A DNA stretch of 64,000 bases from Dasypus novemcinctus (GCF_030445035.2 NC_080704.1:29626200-29690199); one strand, 5' to 3'. Shown: positions 13,410 to 25,485, numbered from the stretch's first letter. Made by a program: numbers and translations. The notes: generated by a model from the sequence alone, not told the origin.

Positions 13410-14860
13410 TCCTTTAAATGTTGGATTCCTTTTCTGTTTCTTATCTCACTGTGTACCCTCTTCTTCCATAATCTCATTCATGCCCATTGCTTCTATTCTC
13501 AAATGCCTGCTCATGACTCTCAGATGTGCCTCTCCAGCCCAGACCTCTTCTTTAATCTTCAGCTTCATGTCTTTCTGCTTACCTGAGATCTTCTTTTGAA
13601 TATTTCTCAAAGGAGCCTCAAATACAGTTTTTTTGTGAATACAATTTTTAAAAATTGAATTCACAATCATAATTCCAAGTTATAGCCTTTCTTATCACTT
13701 CCACTCTCAGTAAGATGTACACTTGCAGAATTCCCCACCTCAATAAGTGCTGCAACTTTGAATCCAGTTGCACACACCAGGGATATAGTAGGCAACTTTG
13801 ACACTCTCCTCTTTCCCACCATCAATATCCAAACTATACATAAGTCCTGCAACTTCTACTCATAGACAGCCTTCCAATGTACCCAATTGTTTTCATTCCC
13901 AATGTCACCATCCTGGAATACTGTTATGAGCAAGCAAATTCTTTTTCCTGCATCAATTTTTTTTTCTTCCTCTCTTAAATCTATTTTCTACATTCGAGCC
14001 ACAGTGGTCCTTTCCAAATGCCTATCTGATCAGGCCACTCCTCTGCTTTAAAACCTTCAGTGGTTTTATTTTGCATCTAAAAAGAAACCCTAGCTCCTTA
14101 ACCACACTCTCCCCACTGACCTTCATACTCAAGTCAAAATAGTCTTTTTCCAGTCTTGTTATGCATGCCAGGCTTATTCTCCAATCAGTCTTTTTATTTT
14201 CCAGTCAGTCATTTGCACAGGCATTTTCCCTGAGAAACAGTCCTCAAACTTTACCCCACCCTTTTCAATCTAACTCACATTCATCCTTCTTTTTTTCTAG
14301 GTTCTTGTACTAATTCTTCAAGAGAGTTTTTCGAAACTCATTGGATCAAATAGTATCTCACTATTTCATCTCCCTGTTCTTTTCCTTCATAGCCTTTGAT
14401 ATTTGCAATAATGCATATATGTTTTTATTGGATTTACAGCTCTCTCTCCCACTAGATGATAAGCTCCATGAAGTCAGGTTCTGCCCACATTTTGCTCACC
14501 ATTTCATCCTCAGAAAGTATTAAACAGTATTGATTGTACCACATGAAACTAAATAAAGTTGCTTATACATTGCCAAGGAATATTCCTACTTCCGACCAAC
14601 CCACTTCTCTATCTCTTGCATGGTCTAAGCCCTTGCTATCTTCATGACTATGGGCAAGTGCCTAGTTATAGTAAATATAAACTAAATGAATGAATTAAAT
14701 CTTCTTATTCTTTAGGAGCCATGGGTTCTTTGCCTGTATAACCCAATTAATAAAACCTACATCACAGGCTAAGTACAACAAGGCACATAGCCCACTTCCT
14801 GGCACATCATGGATCCTCAATAAATATTTGTTATTTTTAACTATTTGCCCTACCTCCTTA
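13410..14860 (+). repeat. L2 (LINE-2) copy, long diverged fragment
   Basis: The words follow the order of the L2 3' half on the plus strand. Near 13500 is an L2 ORF-like segment. 14010-14100 matches the 'cactcctctgctttaaaaccttc' block, 14450-14500 the 'agctccatgaa' block, and 14800-14835 the terminal 'ctcaataaatatttgtt' block. Short frames within it (13368-13599, 14341-14523) are decayed L2. Confidence 0.65.
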
Positions 14861-15555
14861 CTCTTTTCTCTCATACCCCTGTGGCCAATTAACACACAGA
14901 CGTTTTATAGACTGGGTTGGGGTTACTTGTGGGCCCGTTTCATAATTCAGTCACAACTTAGATCTACAAAGCTGTCTAGGAAACCAGAGTAAGGAAGGTT
15001 TTTTTAGTCACAACCACCTCCTTCTTGGGACACATCTCACTTTTCTTATAGTAGTTGTTAGCTTGTCTTTCCTTCCCTTCTTGCCTACCCCATGATTGTA
15101 TACACATACACTGATGAGGTTAAGTTCAAATATTCCACTAAGAGTGAAAATAAAAAGGAAAACAAATGAACAACAACTGGTCACAAATTGGCAACTGGTC
15201 ACAAATTACCATATTATTATTTACATATATTGTTAATGCTTCATTTGGCAGATTGCTCTTTTCCAAACAAATTAATACCATTTCACCTGAAATTTCTTGT
15301 TTATGACTTACTCGGGTCCTAAAAATCTAAAATCCTTTTCTGGTTTTAGTAAGCACTAGTGACAAACAATAAACATAGAACAGGCTAGTCCAACAACCTT
15401 TTATGATAGAAGCTAAGGTCTAGACAGGTAAAGGCATGGTCAGGTTCAAGGGCATGTTGTAACTGAGCCATCAGTTACAGATGTCCTGGGTCCAGTTTAA
15501 TGTTCCTTTGATCACTCTTCATTGTGTTATACGGCCATTGTATACTTCAAATATG
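14861..15555. other. No recognised feature
   Basis: Intergenic DNA. The frames at 14695-14895 and 15008-15202 (minus) have no recognisable product. Confidence 0.45.
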
Positions 15556-15990
15556 CTTCTTTTTTTTTTTTAAAGATTTATTTTTTTATTTATTTCTTTC
15601 CCCTTCCCCGCCCCCCCCCCCCCCAGTTGTCTGTTCTCTGTGTCTATTTGCTGCATGTTCTTCTTTGTCTGCTTCTGTTGTTGTCAGCGGCACCGGAATC
15701 TGTGTTTCTTTTTGTTGCGTCATCTTGCTGTGTCAGCTCTCCGTGTGGGTGGCACCATTCCTGGGCAGGATGCACTCTCTTTCGTGCTGGGCAGCTCTCC
15801 TTACAGGGCGCACTCCTTGCGCGTGGGGCTCCCCTACGTGGGGACATTCCTGCGTGGCACGGCACTCCTTGCACACATCAGCACTGCGCATGGACCAGCT
15901 CCACACACGTCAAGGAGGCCCGGGGTTTGAACCGCGGACCTCCCATGTGGTAGACTGACACCCTAACCACTGGGCGAAGTCCACTTCCCT
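15556..15990 (-). mobile_element. Das-SINE, full length
   Basis: Reverse-strand copy. It has a poly-T (tail) at 15559, then a C-rich tract at 15610-15625, the GC-rich body and the antisense tRNA-like head at 15905-15990. The imperfect flanks (ATGCTTCTT-type at 15552 and about 15991) look like a target duplication. The four overlapping long frames here are typical of this SINE and recur at every copy, so they are not genes. Confidence 0.85.
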
Positions 15991-16454
15991 ATGCTTACTT
16001 CTTATAGTTCAAAAAGTTACCATGATGGAAAGAACATGAGAGTTGAAAATCCTGTTTATTTCCATTTAGTATACTGAAGGCAGATGGAAGGGCTCATTCA
16101 TTACACCATATCCCATTCTTGGTACCATGCTTGGCCTTATCTGTATTTGTGAAATAAATGAAAAATAGAAAGAATCTGAATTGATGTAACCACAAAGACT
16201 CTGTGAAGTTCAATGTTTGTATGCAGGCTTTCAGTTTGGGAATTAAGGGCTTGAAGTTTTGTCTATTGGGTCAAATATTCCAGTTAAGGTGTGTCCCGAT
16301 GGTTGCTAACAACAATCAGGTATGATTGTCTCAAAGAGAGTAAGAGATCTACGGCATCAGAGACTTGAAAACCATTCATTCCAAATTCAGCACAGAATAC
16401 AAAACTTGGGTGTTCCTGTTACTGTTGTGAACATAATTTTGGCAAATCATTTTT
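15991..16454. other. No recognised feature
   Basis: Intergenic DNA with no gene-like signal. Confidence 0.45.
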
Positions 16455-16900
16455 TTTCTTCTTTATTTTCTTTTAAATGTTACATTCAAAAAATATGAGG
16501 TCCCCACATACTCCCTACCCCCTCACCCCACTCCTCCCACATTAACAACCTCTTCCATCATTGTGGCACATTCACTGCACCTGGTGAATATATGTTGGAG
16601 CACTGCTGCATCACATGGACAGTGGTCTACACTGTAGTCTACATTCTCCCCCAGTCCCCCAGTGGGCAGGACACACAATGTCCAGTATCTGTCCCCGCAG
16701 CACCACCCAAGACAACTCCAAATCTTGAAAATGCCCCCACATCATATCTTTTCTTCTTTTTCCCTACCATCAGCAGTTACCGTGGCCACCCTTTCCACAT
16801 CAATGCTACAATTTCTTCCACTACAAATCAAAATAGTTCCACAGCAGAACACCTTATTTCAACTTCAAAAAATAAAATAACAAACTATGGAAGCATTATT
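16455..16900 (-). mobile_element. 5'-truncated L1 3' end
   Basis: Shares its left (3') end and following 400 bp with the insertion at 8380-9567, with point differences. The frames at 16592-16918 belong to it. Confidence 0.65.
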
Positions 16901-17099
16901 TTAAAAAATCCTGACTAGGCACATTTCTTATTTAATCCTAAAAACAAACTCAATTATTACTCCAGTGTTCCAAAAGATGAAGAAATGAGCAGATTGATTA
17001 AATGACATGACCAAGGTCTTCTTGTTAATGAAATTTTTTTTAAAAAAGCTTGATTATATTCATATCTCATAAAATTAAATCCCATATTCTTTTTACCTT

Positions 17100-17325
17100 G
17101 AACTGTGATATAGTACCTTCTTTGCCTTTACAGCAATATTATAATATTATTGTTAACTATAGTCTATGAGTTACATTAGTTCTATTTTTCCCATGGATCA
17201 CCATATTCTTAACACCTTGTAACAGAGGACCATTCTAGTATTTTTATTATTAACCACAATCCTCACCTACCTCCAAAAATCATTATATTACACATTCCCT
17301 AGATTATCCTGTTGTTTTTTTTCTA
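17100..17325 (-). repeat. L1 3' UTR fragment
   Basis: Antisense L1 3' UTR words ('aactatagtctatgagttacatt' type, 'taaccacaatcctcac' type) are shared with 36300-36480. Confidence 0.45.
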
Positions 17326-17329
17326 GGTA

Positions 17330-17885
17330 TGTTAGGCAGAATTTTAAAGATGATCCCCTCCCACTGAGTGTAGGAGGACCTGTGAATATGATAGGATATC
17401 ACTTCCATGTTGGGTTATGTTACATGGCACAGGTAACTTTAATGAAAGGGAGATTATCCTTGGTGGACCTAAATGAAACAGGTAAGCCCTTAAAAGGACA
17501 TGACTCTGCCCAGCAAAAGGGTTGTGAAGTATGAATGACTCAATAAGAGGGGGACTTTCCCTTACTGGCTTTGAAAATGGAGAGAGATACATGGCAAGGA
17601 ATGCAGGCCCCTATCTGGCAGCCAGCAAGGAAACCAGGACCTCAGTCCTACAATCACAAGAAGTGCATTCTGGCAACCACCTGAATGCGCTTGAAAATGA
17701 TTCTTCTCCTTCTAAAAATGCAGCCCCACTGAGCCACACACCTTGAGCATAAGCACCTGAGCAGAGAGCACAGCTGAGCTGTATCTAGACTTCTGAGTTA
17801 TAGAACTGTGAGATAATTTGTGGGTATTAATTTAAGCCATTAAATTTGTAGTAATTTGTTATGCTGCAAAACAAAACGTATACAC
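17330..17885 (+). repeat. MaLR-type (MLT1-like) LTR
   Basis: Plus-strand text follows the order of an MLT1-type LTR: the opening at 17330, the 'gtgaatatgataggatatcac' block, the 'gaactgtgagataat' block near 17800, and the closing 'gtaatttgttatgctgc' block. Frames 17344-17746 are incidental. Confidence 0.6.
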
Positions 17886-17964
17886 TAGGTATCAGTAGAT
17901 CAAGACTGATTTTCAGGGTTCTCTCAAAGTTTCAATGCAATATTTATAAACTAGTAATTTTTTT

Positions 17965-18147
17965 CCAAAGATTTACTTTTATTATCCATTCCCCACCTCC
18001 ACCCACCCCCGACTAACCGCCATTCACTCTCTGTGTCTGCCTGTTCCCCCACCCTCCACCCCCGCGCCTGCGCCCCACCACCCCCACAAGGAGGCCCAGG
18101 GACACGGCAGACAGGAGCCCAATCGATCCAGCCACACCCGCCTCACT
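17965..18147 (-). mobile_element. Degenerate Das-SINE-like fragment
   Basis: Reverse-strand tail, then 'ctctgtgtctgcctg', C-rich tracts and a decayed antisense tRNA head ending at about 18145. Its internal body is shorter than in other copies. Confidence 0.6.
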
Positions 18148-18410
18148 AAACTAGCAATTTTTAAAGTTTACAAAGTATTTTCTCATATATCCTTTTATCC
18201 TCCCACCAAGTAAGTGAAAGAAAACATCCTGATTCTCCTGCCCAGTTTTTTTTTTTTAACAAAGGCTCTACAGTGGTAATTTTCTTGCTCAAGATCATAG
18301 AGAAGGCAGTATGATATGATGTCTAAAATTTAAAACAAGGCAAGATATAATTGACTATGTAGTTAAAAGTATGGGATCAGTATTATTATAACACTTAAGA
18401 CTCAATGGGG

Positions 18411-18817
18411 GCGGCGGACTTGGCCCAGTGGTTAGGGCGTCCGTTTACCACATGGGAGGTCCAAGGTTCAAACCCCAGGCCTCCTTGACCCGTGTGGAGC
18501 TGGCCCATGCGCAGTGCTGGTGCACGCAAGGAGGGCCATGCCACGCAGGGGTGTCCCCCGCGTAGGGAACCCCCACGCGCAAGGAGTGCGCCCCGTAAGG
18601 AGAGCCGCCCAGCGCGAAAGAAAGTACAGCCTGCCCAGGAATGGTGCCGCACACATGGAGAGCTGACACAACAAGATGACGCAACAAAAAGAAACACAGA
18701 TTCCCATGCCGCTGACAACAGAAGCGGACAAAGAAGATGCAGCAGACAGACACAGAGAACAGACAACCAGGGTGGGGGGGGGAAGGGGAGATAAATAAAT
18801 GAATCTTAAAAAAAAAA
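18411..18817 (+). mobile_element. Das-SINE, full length, with target duplication
   Basis: It starts with the tRNA-like head, with box A-like text around 18420 and box B at about 18468. It ends in an A-run at 18808-18817. Identical 14-bp flanks AAGACTCAATGGGG lie at 18397-18410 and 18818-18831. The insertion is young enough that the duplication is perfect. Confidence 0.9.
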
Positions 18818-18831
18818 AAGACTCAATGGGG

Positions 18832-19100
18832 CTGGGACTAGGGTGAGGCAAGTGAGGCATTCACCTTGAGCTCAAAATTTAATAAGGTGCCCCAAAATCT
18901 CAGTAATAGAAATAAATTGTTTTAATTCAATATTTTAAAAAATTAAAATCTATGCAAAAAAATCATGATAAGCAAAACAAACTTAAATAAAGACAGGATC
19001 TGTGAGCTGGGATTAGGGTTAGGCAAGCGAGGCACTCACAGTGTCATGCAATAAAGGGAGAGATCCTGTCTTGATTTAAAATTTTGATATTTTGTTCCTC
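18832..19100. repeat. Unclassified repeat with an internal inverted repeat
   Basis: A phrase of about 28 bp beginning 'ctgggactagggtgaggcaa' occurs at 18834 and, diverged, at 19008. The segments at about 18984-19004 and 19055-19076 are near inverted complements around the 'agacaggatct' core, forming a hairpin-like arrangement. It may be a nonautonomous DNA element, but I cannot place it. Confidence 0.3.
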
Positions 19101-19217
19101 ATTCACCTTACCCTAGTCTAGGACTTAATAGCATGTGCCCTTTGACTCTTTTTTATCTTCTATGTGCTAGAGGGTATTAGCATGTTGTCTGTCTTCTGAA
19201 ATAAACTCTCTATTCAG

Positions 19218-19640
19218 TTATTTTGGTTGCCTGGCAAGTGACAAAGTTATATGTTCAAAAGATGGTTCTTCTAATTTGGCAGATTGGCTCCTGGCTATGT
19301 CAGGCTCAGGACAAAGCCACAGATACTGGGCCCACTGAGGCCAATGCATCCATTTCTCAAAAGTGGTCTCCATCACTACTCTGTTCTGTTTCTCCTTAAT
19401 ATAATTCATCTTGGCTGGATCCAATGTCTTAGAGAATGAGGAAGGGTGATGAGGAGGCCATCGGAATTTCAGTCCTTCATTAGTAGTGTGGCTATTAAAA
19501 TATTTGAAATGGTATTGAGAACAGCAGGTATAAAAGGGTAGACAGTCCAGGTTGGACTGGAGCAGTATCAGTGTAGAGGGGATAAAAGGCTCATGTTGAT
19601 GCCAGGGGCCAGATCGCTCCATATGCCTTTTTCTCCGCAA
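19218..19640 (-). other. Unrecognised 140-codon open frame
   Basis: A single uninterrupted frame on the minus strand, outside any repeat I recognise. It begins MRRKRHMERSGPW and is rich in aromatic and histidine residues, with no signal peptide, membrane segment or motif I can name. The base composition is closer to coding than the neighbouring DNA. It could be a fragment of a processed pseudogene or an old ERV/LTR, or chance. No poly-A tail or flanking duplication is visible. I do not assign a function. Confidence 0.2.
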
Positions 19641-20449
19641 GGTGTTGTTATACCATTCAGGGAAGAGTGCAGGGACACGGTGGGGCTTATAATCATTAAA
19701 AAGCTCTAAAATCAGTTCTAACAGCTGAATGCTGATAAATCTGGGTTTGTAACCTAAGATACCCTAATGACAGTTTGACTGTCTTGGCTCTACAACAATC
19801 TGTATTTCTAGGCTTATAAAGCTGGAAATGTGTCCAAAGAGTTATGTGTATCTAGAAGTAAATATCCATTCAAAAATCTAAATATTTGCTAAAAAGTGAA
19901 ATGAGAAATTGGTGACTATCTTTTAATGATGAGCTAACATAGCATACTTATTCAAACAAATAAGATATGTTTGCATTCACCCGAGTAATAGTCTTGATAA
20001 TTAAGTCCATGAGAATAGCCCTATACTGAATAGGTGTGTGGGCCCAGAGGAAGGAATGCCACAATGTACCTCTCATGTCTACAGAGGTACAAGTTAAAAT
20101 AATCACAACATTTGTGCCACTTGCCACATTCACATTAGAATTTATAAGGAAGACAATAAAACTCAACTGGCATACTGAGTAGTTACCTATGTATAAACAG
20201 CATAGAAACTATATCTCTTCAAAGAAAAGTAGTTTTGAATAAGTCACAGTAAGATTTTCAGTCACTATCCCTATCTAACAAAGATTTGGTCCTGAACATG
20301 ATTATTCCAGTTCTGCTCATTAATGAAAATTTATTACAGATCCATTATTCCATGAGTTTACTAACTTCTAGTTTAGTTTTCAGGCAAAATTTTTGTTACT
20401 TAAATTACAAAAAATAGAATAAAAATTTGGACTCAAGAGTTTTCTGATA
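19641..20449. other. No recognised feature
   Basis: AT-rich intergenic DNA. Confidence 0.45.
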
Positions 20450-21078
20450 CTAATGAGGCAAAGAAAGATTTAGTTCTCTTTATCAAGGCAGTAAGATGTG
20501 GTAATTGTAGGGCTCACCTCTAAAATCAAATGTGGATAACAAAATGTTCTACTGATAGATGTTTCAGAAAATCATCTCTGAAGGAATGGTAATATTATAT
20601 AATTATCATCCTGCAACTTCTAATGGGTTAAAAGATAAAGGTTATAATCATCAATGACTGGCAACATCACCACAAAGTGGGACAACATAAATCGTGTTTC
20701 CCCTAATGTAAATGCACAGCATCATCTCTGAGGCAGCCTCACCAATAAGCAAACATATAAATAAATAAACCTTAATCTGATCAAACTTCTAACTATTGAG
20801 GATCATTAATTCTGAGTGGCAGGCATATTGGGTTCATTATTTTAGTCTCTGTACTGTTGTGTATATTTGAGCATTTCTATGATAAAAAAAGGATTTTAAT
20901 ATAAATATCATTTCTTTAAATTTGAAAACCCAAATGAAATGGAACAATTTTTAGCAAAATATAAATGACTAAATAGGTCCATAAAAAAATAGAACACTTT
21001 AATTGAATGCTAGAACCTGAAAGTATAGTATAAGGCCAAGAGACACTCAAAATGTGCCAGGACCAGCTAGTTAGGAGG

Positions 21079-21525
21079 CTGTGATGGTTAATGTCACATG
21101 TCAACTTAGATAGGTTATGGTGTCCAGTTGCTTGGTAAAGCAAGCACTGGCGTGATTGTTACTGTGAAGTAATTACTAGATGGATTTACATTTATAGTCA
21201 GTTGATTGCATCTAAAATCAATAAAGGAGATTGCCCCAGCCGTAAAAAGTCTCATCTAATCAATTGGAGACCTTAAAAGCCAGAACTGAATCAAAAAGAA
21301 TTTCTGCTTCTACTTCAGCCAGCCAGCTTCTCCTGGGGAATTCAACTTTCCCCCTTCATTAGAGCTTCCCAACTTACAGCTTTGCCCCATGAAATTCAGA
21401 CTTGCCAATCCCACAATCACAGGAGCCAATTTCTATTACTACACAATCTCTCTCCCTCTCCCTCTCCTTCTCTAGCTCCCTTTCTCTTTCCCGTTGGTTC
21501 TGTTTCCCTGGAAAGTCCTACTATA
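21079..21525 (+). repeat. ERVL/MaLR-like LTR
   Basis: It opens with the 'gatggttaatgtcacatgtcaac' block and closes with the 'ttctgtttccctgga' block near 21505. This order fits a widespread mammalian LTR family on the plus strand. A CT-rich run lies at 21449-21475. Confidence 0.5.
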
Positions 21526-21742
21526 GAGGCCCATTACACTAAATGGTCAGGGAAAAACCAACCACTCTTTTATGTAAAGTCTTACATATCACTTGACACA
21601 AAGACCAGATGAAGTTGTTCTAAGAAAGAATGCTTAAGTCAAGCTCACTGACACAGAGACAAATATCCTATATAGCAGTGAATGAAATGAAAAAATAGGC
21701 TGTGTCCAAGGAAGGAAAAGATGATAAAGAAGATACATTAGA

Positions 21743-22156
21743 AGGAAGCAGATGTGGCTCAAGTGATGGAGCTTCTGCCTGCCATGTGGGAGGGCCAGGG
21801 TTCGATCCCTGGGGCCTCCTAGTGAAAAAAAAAAAAAGAAGAGAAAGTGTGCCCATGAGGCAAGCCAGTGTCCACATGGTGAACCAGTGCCCTGCACAAG
21901 TGAGTCACGCAGCAAGATGATGACATATCAAGGGAGAGACCAGGGGAGAGTCAAGGTGAGGCACAGCAGAAACCAGGAACTGAGGTGGTACAGTTGATGG
22001 GAAACCTCTCTCCCCATCAGAGGTCTCCAGGATAGAATCCCGGTGAATCCTACAGGAGAAAAAATGAGAAGACAATACAAAAAGCAAAAACAGCAGGGCA
22101 GGAGGAGGGGAAGGGGGGAAAATAAATAAGTGGATAAATCTTAAAAAAAAAAAAAA
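21743..22156 (+). mobile_element. Older Das-SINE variant with diverged target duplication
   Basis: The tRNA-like head at 21750-21822 has box B GGTTCGATCCCTGG, an internal A-run and a different body, then an A-tail at 22143-22156. Flanks AGAAGATACATTAGA (21728-21742) and AGAAGATATGTTAGA (22157-22171) differ at two of 15 bases, so this copy is older than the one at 18411. Confidence 0.8.
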
Positions 22157-22639
22157 AGAAGATATGTTAGAAAATAAACTGTGAATTTGAATTCACTATG
22201 TTAACAAATAGAAAAAGGAAGCTTTGATCATGTACAGGGGTGAAGAAAAGCATTTGATAAAAATTCAAGACCAGTTCAAAGTAATAACACTTTTAAAGCT
22301 TATAGTAGAAGGGAATTCCCATTTCCTAAAATCTACAACAAAAATACTTAAATGTGCAATGTTACAAGCATTCCCAATAAATTCCAAAACAAGACACAGA
22401 AATATGGTACAGCCTCTAATATTCAAACCTGGCCTAGAATACAAAGCATACAGAAAAATAAAAATATAAATAATAAGTATGAATAATTAAAAGAAAGAGA
22501 TAACATGATCCTCTAAAAAATCCAAAGGGACTGGCAAACAAAACATTCAAATGTATAAGAAATATCAGAAACCAGGTGTATAGAAGATCTCAATAGCAAA
22601 ATCAGGAGTCTGGTCCCACAAAACCAAAGACTAATAAGA

Positions 22640-22865
22640 ACATATAAGGGAAAATACACCATTCAAAACCGAACAATACCCAAAATATACCTACAAAGAA
22701 ACCTGACAAAAATCTACATTATCTTTATAGAAGCAACTATAAAAATTTACTGCTAAGTTTAGGTGAAAGAAGTCCCCAATACAGCAATATAATACGTTTA
22801 TTCATGGAAAAAAGAATACTGAAAAGATGTCAATTGTCCTTAAATTACTTACAGATTCGGTGCCT
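22640..22865 (+). repeat. L1 ORF2-derived fragment
   Basis: Resembles the L1 ORF2 block 'cattcatggattggaagac...aagatgtcaa' on the plus strand. The paralogous copy lies at about 42220-42450, so it predates the duplication. Confidence 0.45.
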
Positions 22866-22879
22866 TATCTGAAGAGAAC

Positions 22880-23645
22880 AGCTTCAGGTCAGCTGAGTGT
22901 AGGGATCTAGCACCCACTGGCAGTCAAAGCGAAACACTGAGGGAGAACTGAGCTGTTCACCCAACACCCGCTACTAGCCCCACCCCCAACAGAATGAACC
23001 GCCCCTGCTGAGAGCCCTGGGAGACCCCAGGTGGGGTTGAACGGAAGTGCCTCAGCAAGACTTCCTTCCGGCGCCGCCTGCAACTGAGAGGCCCTGAAGC
23101 CTTGTCTTCGAGGTGTGGCCTCAGGTCAACAGAGAGAGAAGTCCCAGGCCGCGGCAGGTGTTAACGTGAGTATCCTGGGTTAGAACTGCAGGACACTCCC
23201 CCGAACGCACATACCACTTTCCGAAAGAGAACAGAGAGGGTGCGACAAAGCCCCAGCCCCTACTGTTGGTTCTGGGAGGCCCAAGGCATAGCTTTTAGGC
23301 CCAAAACACCCTTTCGGGTTCCCCTTAGGAGTCTGTGGGAAGTGAGACCTTTCTCTGAGAGGCGTGGCTGCAGTGCAGGAGAGGGCGGCGCCACGGGATG
23401 AGTCAGAAGTCAAGGTGAGCACCCTAAGTGAGAACTGAGGTGTCCAGGCCCCACAGAACAGAGGCGGCCGCAGTCCCGCCCCGCTTCTGCCCTGTGGGCT
23501 CCTAGAGTACTGCCCTCAAGGGAACCTGCCGAGGCAGCCGTTCTTGGAGCCAAGATAGTATCTCCCTACTGAGGCTGTGCCCACCATCTCATCCTCCCTC
23601 TTCTAGGATCCCAACTGCTTGCACTCCTGCCAGCTGTCTCTGACC
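22880..23645 (+). promoter_or_regulatory. 5' noncoding exon/promoter region of MAGE-B copy A
   Basis: GC content rises sharply at about 22880. Candidate splice donors AACGTGAGT at about 23164-23172 and CAAGGTGAGC at about 23412-23421 follow exon-like text. A pyrimidine tract with acceptor AG lies at about 23595-23607, 45 bp before the start codon. This matches the MAGE-B gene plan of small noncoding exons plus one coding exon. I see no clear TATA box. Exon use is inferred from sequence only. Confidence 0.5.
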
Positions 23646-23652
23646 AGTCATC

Positions 23653-24690
23653 ATGCCTCGCGGTCAGAAAAGTAAGCTCCGTGCCCGTGAGAAACGCGAC
23701 AAGGCCCGAGGTGAGACCCAGGGTCTGGGGGGTGCTCAGGCCAGTGCAGCAGCAGAAGAGCCTCCCTCCTTCACCTCTAATCCTTTGGGGGACATAAACC
23801 AGAATTCACCTGCTCCTGGCACACCCAGCACTCCTAAGGTGCCCCAGGGAGTCCATTCAGCCACCACTACTTCTGCAGCTATTTCATGCACAAATTCAGC
23901 TGAAGGTGCCAATAGCCAAGATGAGAGTTCAGAATTCTCTCAGGTTGCTGAGACCTTATACAAAGACCCTTTAAACAAGAAGGTAGTTTTGTTGGTGCAG
24001 TTCCTACTGCAGAAGTACCAAAAGAGGGAGCCGATTACAAAAGCAGACATGCTGAAGTTTGTTATCAAGAAGTACAAGCATCACTTCAACGAGATCCTCA
24101 AGAGAACCTCTGAGCACATGGAGCTGGCCTTTGGTGTTGACTTGAAAGAAGTTGATCCTATCAGGCACTACTATGCCCTTGTCAGCAAACTAGACTTCTC
24201 CATGGATGGACCATTGAGTGATGAAGAGAACATGCCCAAGACTGGCCTCTTGATGATTACACTGGGCGTGGTCTTCATGAGAGGCAACTGTGCCCCTGAA
24301 GAGGAGATTTGGGAAGTGCTGAATATGATGGGGGTATATGCTGAGAAGAAGCACTTAATCTATGGGGACCCCAAGAAGGTCATCACTGAAGATTTGGTGC
24401 AGCTAAAGTACCTGGAGTACCGACAGGTGCTCAACAGTGATCCTCCACGCTATGAATTCCTGTGGGGTCCAAGGGCCCATGCTGAAACCAGCAAGATGAA
24501 GGTTCTGGAGTTTTGGGCCAAGATCCATGATACGGTACCCAGGGCCTTCCCATCCTGGTATGAAGAGGCTGTAAGAGATGAGGAAGAGAGAGCCCAAGCC
24601 AGAATGGCAGCCAGGGCTCGAACCGCTGCCATGGCCAGTGCACGTTTCAGGGCCATGTCTAGCACCCTTTCCAGGCCAAGTGAAGTCTAA
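23653..24690 (+). CDS. MAGEB: MAGE-B family protein, copy A (intact, 345 aa)
   Basis: Melanoma antigen family B protein, a testis/tumour-type adaptor expected to bind a RING E3 ubiquitin ligase through its MAGE homology domain. The N-terminus is the B-subfamily signature [15 protein letters not shown], followed by a Ser/Pro/Thr-rich linker (about 20-100). The MAGE homology domain spans about residues 110-311, with two winged-helix halves and the conserved blocks [53 protein letters not shown] and [20 protein letters not shown]. The C-terminal tail (312-345) is Arg/Ala/Ser-rich and most like MAGEB4/MAGEB10 in style. The length is usual for MAGE-B. The coding frame is one exon. The start is the signature Met with A at -3. 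Copy B lies 20 kb downstream in the same orientation. I cannot decide orthology to a given human MAGEB without a tree. Confidence 0.93.
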   Translation: MPRGQKSKLRAREKRDKARGETQGLGGAQASAAAEEPPSFTSNPLGDINQNSPAPGTPSTPKVPQGVHSATTTSAAISCTNSAEGANSQDESSEFSQVAETLYKDPLNKKVVLLVQFLLQKYQKREPITKADMLKFVIKKYKHHFNEILKRTSEHMELAFGVDLKEVDPIRHYYALVSKLDFSMDGPLSDEENMPKTGLLMITLGVVFMRGNCAPEEEIWEVLNMMGVYAEKKHLIYGDPKKVITEDLVQLKYLEYRQVLNSDPPRYEFLWGPRAHAETSKMKVLEFWAKIHDTVPRAFPSWYEEAVRDEEERAQARMAARARTAAMASARFRAMSSTLSRPSEV

Positions 24691-24993
24691 GACAGATTCT
24701 TCACTTTTTAGCTCTAAAGGGATATCAGCATACTAAGTAATAGAGGGGCAGGGTAGGGCTGGAGAGAACATAGCGTAATCACCTTTGTGTTCCCGTTCTA
24801 TTTGGATAACTTGAAATTTTACCTTTCTTTCCTTTTTTAGGTTATGTTTCAAATACTAAAGTCTGAGGCAGAGTCTTTTTCTTTGTAGAAGAAATGGGTA
24901 GTCAACATCCTAAGTAGTGGAGGGCCAGGGTGGGGCTGGAAGAAACACAATGTCTATTACCTTTGTGTTCCTGTTTTATCTTTATTTTTTGGT

Positions 24994-25000
<7 letters not shown>

Positions 25001-25035
<35 letters not shown>

Positions 25036-25268
25036 TTATTTTTATTTATTTAATTCCCCTCCCCTCCCCCGGTTGTCTGTTTTCTGTGTCTTTTTGCTGC
25101 GTCTTGTTTCTTTGTCGGCTTCTGTTGTGGTCAGCGGCACAGGAAGTGTGGGCGGCGCCATTCCTCTGCAGGCTGCTCCCTCCTTCGCGCTGGGTGGCTC
25201 TCCTTATGGGTGCACTCCTTGCGCGTAGGGCTCCCTACGCGGGGGACACCCCTGCGTGGCAGGGCACT
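25001..25268 (-). mobile_element. 5'-truncated Das-SINE with perfect target duplication
   Basis: Reverse-strand copy with its tail at 25001-25030 and body to about 25266, but no tRNA-like head. The 16-bp flanks TTTTTTGGTCCCTTTT at 24985-25000 and 25269-25284 are identical. The insertion is specific to copy A; the equivalent site in copy B lacks it. Confidence 0.85.
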
Positions 25269-25485
25269 TTTTTTGGTCCCTTTTAATAGAAGGTTTACAT
25301 AGCTTCAGAATGTAAGTTTGTAAGCGAATTTATTTACATATCTGTTGTTGTTTTATAAGTGTAAGAATAGGAGTTTTGTTACCTGTTAAAACAAGTTTGG
25401 AAATCTTACTTCATATTCAGTAATCCATAACAAGAAAACATGACTTCAGAACAGGCATTTCCTTGGGAATGTGAAAGAACTCAGC

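Larger units (their letters stand above)
20450..22870 (+). repeat. Segmental duplication, 5' flank of MAGE-B copy A
   Basis: Ordered similarity to 40780-42460. Examples are the 'cagcatcatctctg' region at 20716 with 41040, the 'catattgggttcatta' block at 20824 with 41146, the 'aatgtgccaggaccagc' block at 21052 with 41367, and 22500-22860 with 42080-42450. Copy A additionally holds an LTR (21079-21525) and a SINE (21743-22156) that are absent or different in copy B. Confidence 0.7.

Noticed and set aside
15522-15958. Overlapping 96-144 codon frames on both strands
   Set aside because: The same frames recur wherever a Das-SINE lies (18395-18860, 35563-35931, 52167-52478, 58567-59019), so they are SINE sequence and not genes.
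21449-21475. CT-rich run as a microsatellite insertion
   Set aside because: It lies within the LTR-like element at 21079-21525, at the position where that family normally has a CT-rich stretch.
23653-24690. Assignment of copy A to a named human gene such as MAGEB4 or MAGEB10
   Set aside because: The C-terminal tail is suggestive, but MAGE-B genes duplicate and convert within lineages. A tree is needed, so only the family name is used.
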